Shown here: one piece after another, positions 45,031-55,939 of the stretch
Numbering within the stretch: the first letter of the stretch is position 1
Layout of the letters: each line of letters starts with the position of its first letter
Source: Manduca sexta
Taxonomy: Eukaryota > Arthropoda > Insecta > Lepidoptera > Sphingidae
Direction of reading: 5' to 3'
Assembly: GCF_014839805.1 (NCBI RefSeq)
Contig: NC_051123.1
Span: 9,282,727-9,346,726 of the forward strand
Length of the DNA: 64,000 nt
Program-made: the position numbers and the translations under genes
The notes under the pieces: model-generated
What the model saw: only the letters and a program-made list of their open reading frames with translations
Databases searched by the model: none
What the model was told of the DNA's origin: nothing

Positions 45031-45032
45031 GG

Positions 45033-45356
45033 CCACGGCGGCCATGCTCAATGGACATCAGCTAGGAGATATTATAGTGCACAAGTGTGTGCGCAATACA
45101 AAAGTACACTACCTGTTCCTTTACCCTCATAGTCCGGTGAGACGGCAATCCGACATGACCGGAGAGAGATCAGGCGCAGGACCAACGGCTTTACTTGCTT
45201 TCCGTCTTCCTGGCTCGTAGCTGCGACTGAGTAATTTTTAGATGGAAAAACCAAGTCCTATTTATTTTTTGCTTGATCTGGAATTCAAACCCAGGACCTG
45301 AGCGCCATAGTCGTACTCGTACCGCGTAAGCATTACTACTACGCCACTGAGGCAGC
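45033..45356 (-). repeat. tRNA-like SINE, subfamily A'
   Basis: On the minus strand: head ctgcctcagtggcgtagtag, a B box drifted to ggtttgaattcc, then a body different from family A (gcaaaaaataaat..., ctcagtcgcagctacgagcc, gtcctgcgcctgatctctct, cattgagcatggccgcc). The body words are those of a second widespread lepidopteran SINE that shares its tRNA head with family A. Confidence 0.7.
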
Positions 45357-45589
45357 CAAATAATAATTGCAATACAACGCAATGTATATAGAACTTATTT
45401 AATATTACTCATGTCTTTTTCTGCCGGCAAACAGGGCTGTAATTCGCTGGCGAGGTACAGTTTGAAGACATCATATATAGTATAATTATTAGGCATAACC
45501 AATCGCTCGCTGCTTCGACTGCGTGAATAACGTTTCTCGCTAAAAGAGTCGCTAAAACACTATGACGCAAGGGCCATCTATTTAAAAAA

Positions 45590-45712
45590 AACAGAATTAA
45601 AGTTTTATTATTTATTTATTACACTTTATATACAAAGAGTATAAAGGCGGACTTAATGCCGAAGACATTCTCTACCAGTCAACATTTAGGTGGTGCAGAG
45701 TCTAAAGACGAA
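45590..45712 (-). repeat. Repeat family G copy
   Basis: tttattacactttatataca, ataaaggcggacttaatgcc and ctctaccagtcaacatttag match 27088-27180. On the minus strand it ends in a T/A-rich tail with tataaagtgtaataa, consistent with a retroposon 3' end. Confidence 0.6.
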
Positions 45713-45889
45713 GGTGTACACAACAAGAGAAGGTAGTGGAGAGAAGAAGCAGAGTATTATCTCCCATGGGAACAAATTACAGAGATAAAAGTAGACCAAT
45801 GACTAAATAGATCCTGTCCAGTATAAACATATTGCTTACTTTTTATTCCGCTAATTTGCCACCGAAGCAAATGTTTGAATTTTTTATAT

Positions 45890-45992
45890 GTATTTTTTAT
45901 AAGATGGCACTACGCGTGTCTCACTCATTTCAGGAATTATGTAGCGAGAAAACATTTCACAGACGAAGCCGCGAGTAAAAGTTAGTATAATA
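45890..45992 (+). repeat. Helitron-like 3' end remnant
   Basis: caggaattatgtagcgag, cacagacgaagccgcgagta and aaagttagtataa resemble the terminus (gcgaagccgcg..., gcaaaagctagt), with CTAG mutated to TTAG. Confidence 0.45.
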
Positions 45993-46185
45993 AATGCGAA
46001 AGTTACTAAAAGGTATGATATTTCAAAATTATATGTAGAAAGAATTAAACGTATTTGTACGAATTTTATTAACCGTAGTCCTGAATAAACATATACCTAC
46101 TTATATCTCGGAAAAGTGGAAATTGACTTCCAACCTACCATAAGCCAATACACAAGACATAACTATTTATTTATAAATAAGTTCT

Positions 46186-46494
46186 ATTTTTATTGCTTTG
46201 AATGTAGAGACAAGCTTACCGTTGTCCTGATGGTAAGCGATACGACCGTCAACAAACGGCAGAAACACCATCCAACACCTTTCATTACAAAGTATTGTTT
46301 AGTATTCTACTGCGCTCGCCATCCATGACATGAGATGTTAGGTCTTATTGTGTCCTGTAGTTACACTGGCTACAATGTCCTTCAAACCAGAACACAACAG
46401 TGACTACACACTGCTTCTTGGCGGCAGAAATAGACATTGCGCTGGTACCTACGCTGGAGGACTCTCACATATGAAAGACCTACCATAAGTATAA
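46186..46494 (-). repeat. SINE-like family B, complete antisense copy
   Basis: Plus-strand text tttttattgctttgaatgta, gacaagcttaccgttgtcct, gatggtaagcgatacgaccg, ctgcttcttggcggcagaaa and actctcacatatgaaagacc. Full family length. Confidence 0.8.
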
Positions 46495-46785
46495 AGAAAA
46501 CAAACTCCGACGCACTGAGGACGTCAAAACAAGTATTACAGGTCAGAATAACTTGTATAACTATTTAGTTGTTGCTAAGTTATTAGTTGAACAAAACTTT
46601 ATTACAGTCTGTCATGTAGCGGAGATTTGTTCTGAGAAAAGGCTGGCAACATTAAAGCCCGCTTTACACGGGTTGACTAATTGTCATACTATAGTAGAGT
46701 ACTTACTGTACCAATGTAAACATATTTGGTAGGGGTAAGCTATATATCAAATAGCGGATATCATTCTTTCTTACCTTTAATGAAG

Positions 46786-46862
46786 ACTATTCATATGCAA
46801 ACTATTATCGTATAATGACTCTTAGTGATGACTATTAGTATGAAAACTATTATCGTATAATT
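46786..46862 (+). repeat. Short direct repeat (about 33 bp x 2)
   Basis: gactattcatatgcaaacta + ttatcgtataat recurs as gactattagtatgaaaacta + ttatcgtataat, with a 10-bp spacer. It may be a local slippage product. Confidence 0.6.
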
Positions 46863-46898
46863 GTTTGTGAATTTATATATAAATCTTATTGATTCATT

Positions 46899-47153
46899 TT
46901 ACTGGTCTCTCATATGTGAGAGACTGGGTAGGTACCACCGCAATGACTATTTCTGCCGCCAAGTTGCAAGCTGCAGGGTAACTACTGGACATAAGACTTA
47001 CATCATGTCAGACATCTCATGTCTCAGGATAGCGAGCGCAGTGGAATACCTAACAATAAATTGTAATTCAAGGTGTTATTGGATGGTGTTTCAACTGTTC
47101 TACCATCAGGCGAACGGCAAGCTCGTCTCGTCATTCAAGCAACAATAAAAAAA
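46899..47153 (+). repeat. SINE-like family B copy
   Basis: ctggtctctcatatgtgaga, gggtaggtaccaccgcaatg, ctgccgccaag, gatagcgagcgcagtggaat and caggcgaacggcaagctcgt with an A-rich tail. Part of the middle (tgtgttccggtttgaa) is deleted. The 95-codon frame over it is not a gene. Confidence 0.8.
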
Positions 47154-47159
47154 GCAATA

Positions 47160-47700
47160 GAATATATCGGATGCTTTCATCTTTAAAAAATACTAACATA
47201 TCTATGTCCCCTAAAACATAGCTAGACATATACCACTGTGCATCGTATTTCTGTTTTATTGAATAAGGGTCGAAACCATCATCATACTAATGTAAAATTA
47301 AACGCAAAGGAATAAATCCTATATTTCATTGGCAAAAACTGAGGATTATACGACAACGCGTCAGATGTAAAAACCATGAATAAAGCAGTAGATTCAACAT
47401 TTTCCTCACAAAATACATTTAATTGGGTGCGTGTCTGCGCGAAATCCTAATAAAATACCATAAAATGACATCCAAGGAGACTTTACAAGTTAATTTACGA
47501 AGTATACGGTTAGTTAACTCCGCTAATATCCTCAAAGTGGTCTTGCAGACCGCCGAACGGGATTTCGCGTATAATTTCGTAAAGCCATCGCTGCGATGTT
47601 ACCAAGATTCCCTGTGGGATGATGGGTGCCGCAAGCTTTAAGAGATAGCGGTTATGTGGAAATATTCGTTAAGTATTTTGAGTAGACTGTCTTAGTAAAG
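47160..47700. other. Non-coding stretch
   Basis: The 72-codon plus frame at 47423-47641 has balanced composition but no recognised domain and no flanking acceptor/donor pair that I can defend. It may be conserved non-coding DNA. Confidence 0.4.
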
Positions 47701-47701
47701 T

Positions 47702-47830
47702 TGTGTTGCGAAGTGATTAGCGTGTTGTGTCGCGTTTGAACCCCGGGTTGGTCATGTGATATTTTTTTTTCGGTCAGCATCGGCTAGTCTAGATTTGTAC
47801 TCAGTTAATGGCAATAGCTTTACTCCTTAT
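47702..47830 (+). repeat. SINE family A, diverged copy
   Basis: gttgtgtcgcgtttgaaccc, cgggttggtcatgtgatatt, cggtcagcatcggctagtct and taatggcaatagctttactc follow the head-to-body order of family A with heavy drift in the B box (gtttgaacccc). Confidence 0.5.
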
Positions 47831-48305
47831 TACAGTAAACCTAACATAGCCGAATGTGATATCTAATTTGCCTATGAATATAGAAAAAAGAGTTTTTATA
47901 TATTATACATTGAAAACCCTTTTTACTTAAACTTTTTATTTACGACAACCATTGTAAGTAACAATAACCAATGTGTACATTCGATTTGTTAGACAATCAA
48001 CTAATAGATATTATGAAGGAAATTTCAAAGACAAAACAGTACTCATAATGGTATTATATCTTTTATGGACACTGATGCACAAACTGCTGAGTTATTACAG
48101 TGCTACAATTCCTAGAAAGATCTTGATTTTTGAAAAGATTTTTGGAAATTTCCTAAAATTAGGACATAGTAGTATAATGCAATACAATACAGTTTAAATC
48201 AAAACATAAGTAACTACACTCTGACTATAGAAATAGCCATAGCAAAAGTCGGATTTTCACATACAAGAGACCTACTATTACCGCTATAAGTTCATACCTC
48301 ACGCC

Positions 48306-48470
48306 AAAACCGCAAGCCGGTCTTAGGACAATGCACGGAGCTAAGATAGATAACCGGCTAATCCGATGACGCGACGTAAACCGACCACTTTGTTTGCTTA
48401 CACGTTACGGTGTGTTTTTAGAACGTTAACTCGCGTGTTTGCGTTTACTGGGCTTTTGTAGTTGCAAAAC
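48306..48470 (+). repeat. Repeat family H, copy 1
   Basis: aaaaccgcaagccggtctta, gataaccggctaatccgatg, accgaccactttgtttgctt and cgttaactcgcgtgtttgcg parallel 49146-49310. Divergence is substantial. Confidence 0.5.
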
Positions 48471-49145
48471 CACGTCGTGTAAGTCGTAATGACAAACTAT
48501 TTCTTGGATTTGCAAAATAAATGGTGTTTCGTCATATTGTTTACAGTGGAGTAATGGTTACTTTTTGCTGACGTCATCAGTTACCTGCAAGGATGGCGAA
48601 ACAGTGGCACGGGGCAAAATAATTCGGACACGCAGTTGTATGTGTTTAGCATGTTATTCTTTTGGCTTCACTTCACTTAATATAGTGCAGTGAAGACATT
48701 TTGCTAAGCTACAAAAAAAACATAATATATTGGGTCATAAAAAAGTCGCTAAGAAGGGACACTCTGATAGACAAGGTCCTAGATAATACATTACAGGCCA
48801 TGTTATGTTCTTTTTATAAATAATGGCTCGTCAACTATTAAAGGTTCGCCATCCCTGCCCTACCGGATCTAGAATCACCCAAACAAATGAACACGATAGT
48901 TTAACAACGTTAATGATTCTACATTTCAGATTTAATTTGACGCAGTACATTAACCGTTACTACTTAACATAGCACCATCAACAAACAAGGCGGAATAATT
49001 CTATTTGTCGAAAAAAAACTCATAATTGGACTACACTTTCGAGTCATTTAGAACTGGCAGTACTAGAAAAAATATTTTTCAACACCAGTATATCTTGACC
49101 CCAGGTTACCAGACAATCGCTTAACGTCTATGACTGGTACCGTAA

Positions 49146-49310
49146 ACCGCATGGTTCAGTCTTAGTGGACAATGGCGCTCGCAAAGGGAGATAAACAGCT
49201 AATCCTGCCGAAGCGACGCTAACCCGCTCACTTTGTTTGCCGACATGCGGCCCTATTAACACACCGATAGTTTTTGTTAACGTGCGCGTTTGCGTCATGT
49301 TATTGTTTTA
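49146..49310 (+). repeat. Repeat family H, copy 2
   Basis: accgcatggttcagtcttag, gataaacagctaatcctgcc, acccgctcactttgtttgcc and tgttaacgtgcgcgtttgcg match copy 1 in order. The 840-bp offset and divergence suggest two old insertions and not a recent duplication. Confidence 0.5.
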
Positions 49311-49359
49311 ACACTGAACATGTACTGGGGCATGATTCTCTACGACAATGTCGAACTTG

Positions 49360-49502
49360 TAACACGGCGTGTTTCGTTAACTTCGTGTTATGACTGTGTA
49401 AGAGTATTCTGGATGCTAATTTGACATTTCATGAACTCGATGAGGTGTGACACATCCGCCTTACGGGCATGTTACGAATTGTCAAAATAACGTGCGGCAA
49501 TC
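49360..49502. repeat. MITE family I fragment
   Basis: gtaacacggcgtgtttcgtt, gtattctggatgctaa and gcatgttacgaattgtcaaa + ataacgtgcggcaa resemble the interior of family I. The terminal repeats are lost. Confidence 0.4.
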
Positions 49503-49509
49503 CAGCGCG

Positions 49510-50640
49510 TCTATGCGCGTTTAGACAAATTAATTATTTAGATACAACGACTGTATAATTTCTATTGACGATAGTATCCTCTTTACATCGTGAAAACGCA
49601 AATATAATATTCTACCTTATCAGTAACAATAACAAACATAAATCCTAAATGATCGAATTAATATTCAAACCTATGTTTTTGTATCTTGATAGTCAAATTT
49701 GTGTTATGGGCTCAGCGGTGAAAAATAAGCTACTTTACTACTGGCAACCCGACTTTTGACAACAATTGAGTTCAATCAAGTTTATTTTTATTACTTCGAT
49801 GTAATATTTCTATTAGTAAATAGATAGGCAAACAAATATAAAACACTAATGAAGGTATCTTTTTAAACAATATGTTTTCTTAATTATGTACATTACAATT
49901 AATACTATGTAGTTTCTTTGTGGTGAAAGTTTTGTACCTATAAAGTTTGATAACAATAAAGATTATTGGAAGAAATTTTTACTAGTTATACATTATTGTT
50001 GTTATAAGTAATTGGTAGAGGTCTTAATCAAGGGCTTAGCCAGCTTTAAATTAAATATCAAAATCTTCAAAGTGTGAATATCGATCCAGGGAAACAAAGC
50101 AAAAATTTCATGTAGGTAATCCCAATCATTTTAAACAATTACATACAAAAGTATGTAATCATGTTGAATCTAAAATTGTTTGTACAAACACTTCCTTTTT
50201 ATTTTAGGAGACCAAAGGCATCTTACATTGAATACTAATGTTAACAAAACTGATAATATCAAATGTAATAATAAAATTATTTACTTTTACAGGATAGTGA
50301 ATGTAATGCAAGATATTCCAAATAAATAATAGTAAAATATACTCAGTTTTAACAACACATTATCTTTGTTTTATTTTTTATTTGTTGTTCAGTCTTAGAT
50401 AACATAATATAAGTAAAATTTCTATACATGAGTGAATGTTTGTTAATTAATCAGTTTCACCTTAATAACTAAATAAATGTGTATGAAATATGGTACTCAG
50501 ACAGTGAGCTGTGGATTGAATAGAGTACTTTTTATTCCAAATAGATTAATGCCGGTTGAGCGGCTAATAGAAGTTACTAGGTAATAGAGCTATAATTTTT
50601 TAAAAATAACGTTTAATAGGCAATATACACTTATTTTAAT
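49510..50640. other. AT-rich non-coding stretch
   Basis: No frame, repeat copy or structure that I could support. Confidence 0.5.
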
Positions 50641-50958
50641 TATTGGTGGTAAGTCTGTTATATGTGAATGTCTGTCTTGATAGTTATAAGGTGTCTACGG
50701 CAATGTCTGTTTCTATAGCCAAGTTAAACTGTGTCCATGCACTGATGTGTACCAGTTTAGAGGAAATTGTAACTAGCGTAATTACTTTATAAGACCTAAA
50801 ATCTTTATCTCATTCTGAAAACCTACTATGGAACGTCACATAGTGCTTTGCAATTCAAAGTTCCGGATGGCATTGTAACTGTTTATGGGCGGTCGTATCG
50901 CTTATCATCAGATAAACGGCATCCTCGTCACATTATTTAACTAAATAAAAAAAAAAAT
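50641..50958 (+). repeat. SINE-like family B, old copy
   Basis: attggtggtaagtctgttat, ggcaatgtctgtttctatag, ctgtttatgggcggtcgtat and cgcttatcatcagataaacg appear in family order, with far more substitutions than other copies. It is therefore among the oldest here. The A tail is still visible. Confidence 0.7.
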
Positions 50959-51705
50959 AAGTTAATGCCTTAACGATTTTGCAACAAATTTTATGATGGA
51001 AGGTCTGTAGAATTCCTCTTAATATACGTTGTTAGCGCCAATTTAGCACAAACTGCATTAGCACAACAGCATTTACTATTACTCATATAACAGCATTCGT
51101 GTAAAATCTTCAGTAGCATTAAATATATCAATTCAATTCAATTTTTAAAATGTGGCTTTAGTATTCTTTATTCGGCTATAGTATTTCAAATGAAGTAAAT
51201 AAGTCTATGACATTGACATTTGACAATCATTTTGAAGTTATATTTTTTCGTTTGAAAACAATCACAGTCTACAGAAATTTCTTTAAATTATTTTTATATT
51301 CCTTTCATGTTTCTTACATTTAAGTATATACAAAAATGGGATTAAATAAAGTTTGGCAGTGATTTATTCGAATTACATCATTTAATATGACGAATACAAA
51401 CAAAAAAGCCTTTTCAAAAACCGATACTTGCCGATTCGAGGGGATGAAAGATTTCTGAACGCATTAACACATCGTAATATAAAAATATTAAGCATAGACA
51501 ACCTATCGTATGGCATACACAATACCTATTTTTCAATTACACATCGTGGCGCGTGTATGAAACGCGTTTGTGTTTAGAGCTTGTTTTGACAACACGCGTT
51601 TACGGCGTGTTATCGCGAGTAGCATAGGGAATCAACCTACTGAACGTAACGTTAACAGCGCAATTCTTTTTAAGTGACTTCTAAAAGGTGGAATGTTCTA
51701 AATTC

Positions 51706-52152
51706 GTTTTTAGGTATACTCCAAAAGATACGCGACCGCATTGGATTATTTCGTTGTCCGCTTGTCGGTGTGTCTGTCTGTTTATCAGAGCCTTTTTCTT
51801 AGGAACGGGTAGAAGTATCAAGATGAAATTTATATTAAATAGTCGGATCTACGGTTTCAGTTGTGAAAAATCCCAAATTTGTAAGTCAACGTGATCAAAA
51901 GATATGAACGTTTATGTAGCATATTTTCGCATATTATACGATTTCACAAGGGAATTAAATCTTATAGGGTACTTCCCTTGAACCTAGGATCTTGAAATTT
52001 GGTAAGCAATGTTTTACAGCACCTGTAAAGGAAAAAACCGAGAAATTGAGAATTAAAATTGAGAACTGTAAATATGTTTGTAAGTTTATATTTAATTTGT
52101 ACAAAACCTTCGCTGCGCGAGTCCGTCTCGCGCTTGTCCGTTTTTTTTTATT
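51706..52152 (+). repeat. Repeat family F with intact 3' end
   Basis: It covers gtccgcttgtcggtgtgtct, ttcttaggaacgggtagaag, aagtcaacgtgatcaaaaga, tagggtacttcccttgaacc and ttggtaagcaatgttttaca. It ends with the small perfect stem gcgcgag-tccgt-ctcgcgc (52115-52133), then ttgtccg and a T run. The 3' end with its hairpin is the family hallmark. 51688-51894 and 51992-52180 frames are accidental. Confidence 0.65.
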
Positions 52153-52427
52153 TTATACACTTTGTACTCGAAGTAATTAAATAAGAATTCCAGAGGCATG
52201 GTCTCTCAACAAAGTTTGGCTGATTAATTTGTATGAAGATGTACACAGAATATTAATATACAAACGATATGTTCGTAAGAGTTCGGGTTTGTTCCTGTCC
52301 GATCTAAAAGTAATAGAAATTCGAAACATAGTTTTAATATGGTTTTACTATTTCCGTCAAATTCTCTTGAAAGTTGAAACAGACACTTATGTCCAAATTG
52401 GCACTATGTTAGACAAAAGTCATAAAA

Positions 52428-52568
52428 GTGTGTATCCGGTTCCAACTGGGCGACATAATTGTGTCGACTGCCGAGGGGTAATCATCTCTCGTCAGTCGAC
52501 ATTCTATTGGACCCCACTCCACTTACCATCAGATGCAGGGTTGTCGTGCCCGTATAAAAAAAATAAAG
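52428..52568 (+). repeat. SINE-like family C, 3' half
   Basis: tgtatccggttccaactggg, gtcgactgccgaggggtaat, cattctattggaccccactc, cacttaccatcagatgcagg and a poly-A tail. It is 5'-truncated and abuts the 138-bp tandem array. Confidence 0.8.
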
Positions 52569-53521
52569 CCTAACTTAGTGTTCCAAACACGTCCATTCGA
52601 ATTTGAACAGCAATCGAGATATCACAATCGATTTTCACAGGCGTGACGTAAGATTTATAATTTTCATCTCGGCTGCTTGATGTGTAATTTGTAAAAAAAA
52701 TTAAAACCTAACTTAGTGTACCAAACACGTTCATTCGAATTTGAACAGCAATCGAGACATCACAATCGATTTTCACAGGCGTGGCGTAAGATTTTTAATT
52801 ATCATCTTGGCTGCTTGATGTGTAATTTGTAAAAAATAGTAAAACCTAACTTAGTGTTTCAAACACGTCCATTCGAATTTGAACAGCAATCGAGATATCA
52901 CAATCGATTTTCACAGGCGTGGCGTAAGATTTATAGTTATCATCTTGGCTGCTTGATGTGTAATTTGTAAAAAATAGTAAAACCTAACTTAGTGTTCCAA
53001 ACACGTCCATTCGAATTTGAACAGCAATCGAGATATCACAATCGATTTTCACAGGCGTGGCGTAAGATTTATAGTTATCATCTTGGCTGCTTGATGTGTA
53101 ATTTGTAAAAAATAGTAAAACCTAACTTAGTGTTTCAAACACGTCCATTCGAATTTGAACAGCAATCGAGATATCACAATCGATTTTCACAGGCGTGGCG
53201 TAAGATTTATAGTTATCATCTTGGCTGCTTGATGTATAATTTGTAAAAAATAGTAAAACCTAACTTAGTGTTTCAAACACGTCCATTCGAATTTGAACAG
53301 CAATCGAGATATCACAATCGATTTTCACAGGCGTGGCGTAAGATTTATAATTATCATCTTGGCTGCTTGATGTGTAATTTGTAAAAAATAGTAAAACCTA
53401 ACTTAGTGTTTCAAACACGTCCATTCGAATTTGAACAGCAATCGAGATATCACAATCGATTTTCACAGGCGTGGCTTAAGATTTACAGTTATCATCTTGG
53501 CTGCTTGATGTGTAATTTGTA
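52569..53521 (+). repeat. 138-bp tandem repeat, 6.9 copies
   Basis: Units start with cctaacttagtgtt at 52569, 52707, 52845, 52983, 53121, 53259 and 53397, exactly 138 bp apart. The last stops after about 125 bp at tgtaatttgtaa. Each unit contains cattcgaatttgaacagcaa, atcgagatatcacaatcgat and cacaggcgtggcgtaagatt. Units 3-7 are nearly identical and units 1-2 differ more, which suggests recent local expansion towards the right end. No frame runs through the array. Confidence 0.95.
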
Positions 53522-53680
53522 AGGGGCGAGGGCTACGGCCCCGGGCCAAATAAATCGCGATCTGACAGCCACCGCGATAGGTAAGGTTCAGAGGGCTCTC
53601 TTTATTCCAAGATACAAGATACTTGAATAACTTGTACGGAGATAATTTATTTATTTAAGAACCTCCAACGAATAATACTA
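53522..53680. other. GC-rich junction after the array
   Basis: gggcgagggctacggccccg (stem ggggc/gcccc-like) is followed by cgggccaaataaatcgcgat, ctgacagccaccgcgatagg and an AT-rich part. It starts exactly where the tandem units stop, so array and block may belong to one element. Not recognised. Confidence 0.45.
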
Positions 53681-54030
53681 GCGGCGATAGCCTAGTTGGG
53701 TGTGGAACGGACTGCCAAGACAAATGTCCGCAGGTTCAAATCCCAAGGGCAGACACCTCTGACTTTTCTAAAATCATGTGTGTATTCTTTGTGAATTTAT
53801 CGTTCGCTGTAACGGTGAAGAAAAACATTGTGAGGAAACCTGCACATCTGAGAAGTTCTCTATAGGAATTTTGAAGGTGTGTGAAGTCTATCAATCCGCA
53901 CTAGGCCAGCGTGGTGGACTAGTGTGGTGGACTAGAGACTAGGCCTAATCCCTCTCAGTACTAGAGGAGGCCCGTGTTCAGCAGTGGGCAAGTATATAAT
54001 ACAGGGCTGATATTATTATTGTTATTAATA
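53681..54030 (+). mobile_element. tRNA-derived SINE family J
   Basis: tRNA-like head with A-box-like tagcctagttgg and B box ggttcaaatcc, then the body words gtgtgtattctttgtgaatt, aacattgtgaggaaacctgc, gcactaggccagcgtggtgg and ctctcagtactagaggaggc, ending with acagggctgatattattatt. This is a complete copy of one of the commonest lepidopteran SINEs. A short duplication, gtggtggactagtgtggtgg, lies inside. A degenerate aacgaa on both sides may be the target duplication. Confidence 0.8.
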
Positions 54031-54420
54031 ACGAAGAACACACATATAATAAAAACAATGTCGTAGCATTTTTACAATTAACAAAGTGACGTGCTTCTTC
54101 AATTTATTATCATGTTTAGGGATAGAGGTATTTGAAGCGTTAATAAAACATTGCGGTCTGAAGCTAAGTAGTTTATTTAAAATGTACCGGCGATTACAAT
54201 TGGACGCCTACCGTTTAATACTTATAGCTTTTGTATGATCTATGAGCTCTAGACGGTACAATAACAAATTAACAAATCTGTACGTATTTTCGATTATCTT
54301 TTGTTTAGTGTAATCAATAGAATTGGATAAATATAAATGCTTAGAATGAATGAACATTTTTATAAAATGAAATATTAATGAAGTTAATACGATGGCTGTG
54401 ACTGAGTATAATTTTTAATT

Positions 54421-54513
54421 TTATTTTGGCCCGACCCGGGATTCGAACCCAGGACCTCAGCGCGGTAGTCGTACTTGTACCGTATACAATTACAACTACG
54501 CCACCGAGGCAGT
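54421..54513 (-). repeat. tRNA-like SINE head (A/A')
   Basis: The minus strand reads ctgcctcggtggcgtagttg, a head with B box ggttcgaatcc and cgggtcgggcc. It breaks off into AT-rich text with a gctgtgactgagtataattt trace of the A' body. Confidence 0.65.
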
Positions 54514-54519
54514 CAATAA

Positions 54520-55630
54520 TATTTTAATAATTATCTATTAAAGGCTCATACTGTATTAGTCAATAAGTACAAGACAAAACAAAAGGTGTGTCCGCTATCA
54601 TTAGACAAAGTCCAGCGACCAGGGACTGATCAAGACTAATGATTTGATCGCTCGGCCATTTGTAACGTCATGAATCACGGGATCATCTCGATTACCCAGC
54701 GATTAACGATTGTTTCGTCTCGATCGATTTTTATGTAGTCTAGCAAATTGGCCTTTTGGATATCCGGTTTTAATGTAATATCTTTTTTTAAGACTTTAAT
54801 CTTAGAACTAGATACATGTTTGATTACGAATTTTATTGACAGCAAGATATATAATACCTGAGTACTATCTTTGTTTTATCTCGGGAAAGTACATTTACGT
54901 CCCTGAATTAAAGGTAAAAAAATATTAAACAGCTAAAGTAGTGAACATAAAATAAACACATTGCTTTAAACTACGACATATATTCGCTACGTACTAAAAT
55001 AGTAAGTATATATAAGTTACGTTAGTAATATAAAAATCAAAAACGGCTTTATATCTAGCGACATTTTGGACATACTTAAGTATAATAATATTCTAGTCCG
55101 CAAGTCATATTAAACGTTGACACAATCATATTAAGACGAACTCAAAGAAAACGTCTGTTCAAATAACTAGAGTCTGAACAAACAATCCAAAGAGATGTGC
55201 CAACAATTCTTACAAATTTAAATGCAATTGTAATCCGGTCGCGTCTCAGCTACCACATTTAATTAAACAGTACACTCCATAATAAAAACAAGGAGTCTTT
55301 TTCAATGGAAACTATTTTCCCCCGACTTCGTTATCTTGAAATCCTTCGGCTAAGACTTAATTTAATAAAATCGGGACGGCGGCTGTATAATAAATACTTT
55401 TTATTGACTTTTTAAGTATTCCAGATACTGGCTTAGGGGTGGATCAAGGGGTTTCTTAAAGGAAGTGTTTACTTATACTGGATTATTGTTAAGACTACCG
55501 TAATTGGGTATCGGAATGCGATTGAGTTTTGGAATCTTTTCTGGGTCGCAGTTGGGTTTTGCATTTCAAATTGCTTATCAGGATGTATGAGACATTTACA
55601 GGTTAATAGTTAGGATATATATTTTTTATA
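54520..55630. other. Non-coding stretch
   Basis: No exon or repeat copy was recognised. Composition is AT-rich throughout. Confidence 0.5.
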
Positions 55631-55631
55631 T

Positions 55632-55933
55632 TGCTTTTATTGCTTTGAATGATGAGACGAGCTTACCGTTCGCTGATGGTAAGTGATACGACCGCCCCTA
55701 AACAGTAGAAACACCATCCAACAACTTGAATTACAAAGTGTTGTTTGGTATTCTACGTTCGCCATCTTGAGACATGAGATGTTAAATCTCATTATGTCCA
55801 ATAGTTACACTGGCTACAATATCCTTCAAACCGGAACACAACAGTGACTACACACTGCTGCTTGGCGGCAGAAATAGACATTGCGGTGGTACCTACCCAG
55901 GCGAACTCTCACATATGAGAGACCTACCACCAG
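55632..55933 (-). repeat. SINE-like family B, complete antisense copy
   Basis: tattgctttgaatgatgaga, cgagcttaccgttcgctgat, cgccatcttgagacatgaga, ctgctgcttggcggcagaaa and gaactctcacatatgagaga appear in order. Well preserved, with the head ending accaccagtaa. Confidence 0.8.
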
Positions 55934-55939
55934 TAAATA

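Noticed and set aside
52229..52573. 114-codon plus frame
   Set aside because: Its second half is the SINE-like C copy and the first half has no motif.
52569..53521. CRISPR-like array
   Set aside because: Units are identical along their entire 138 bp with no variable spacers, and the context is eukaryotic. It is a tandem minisatellite.
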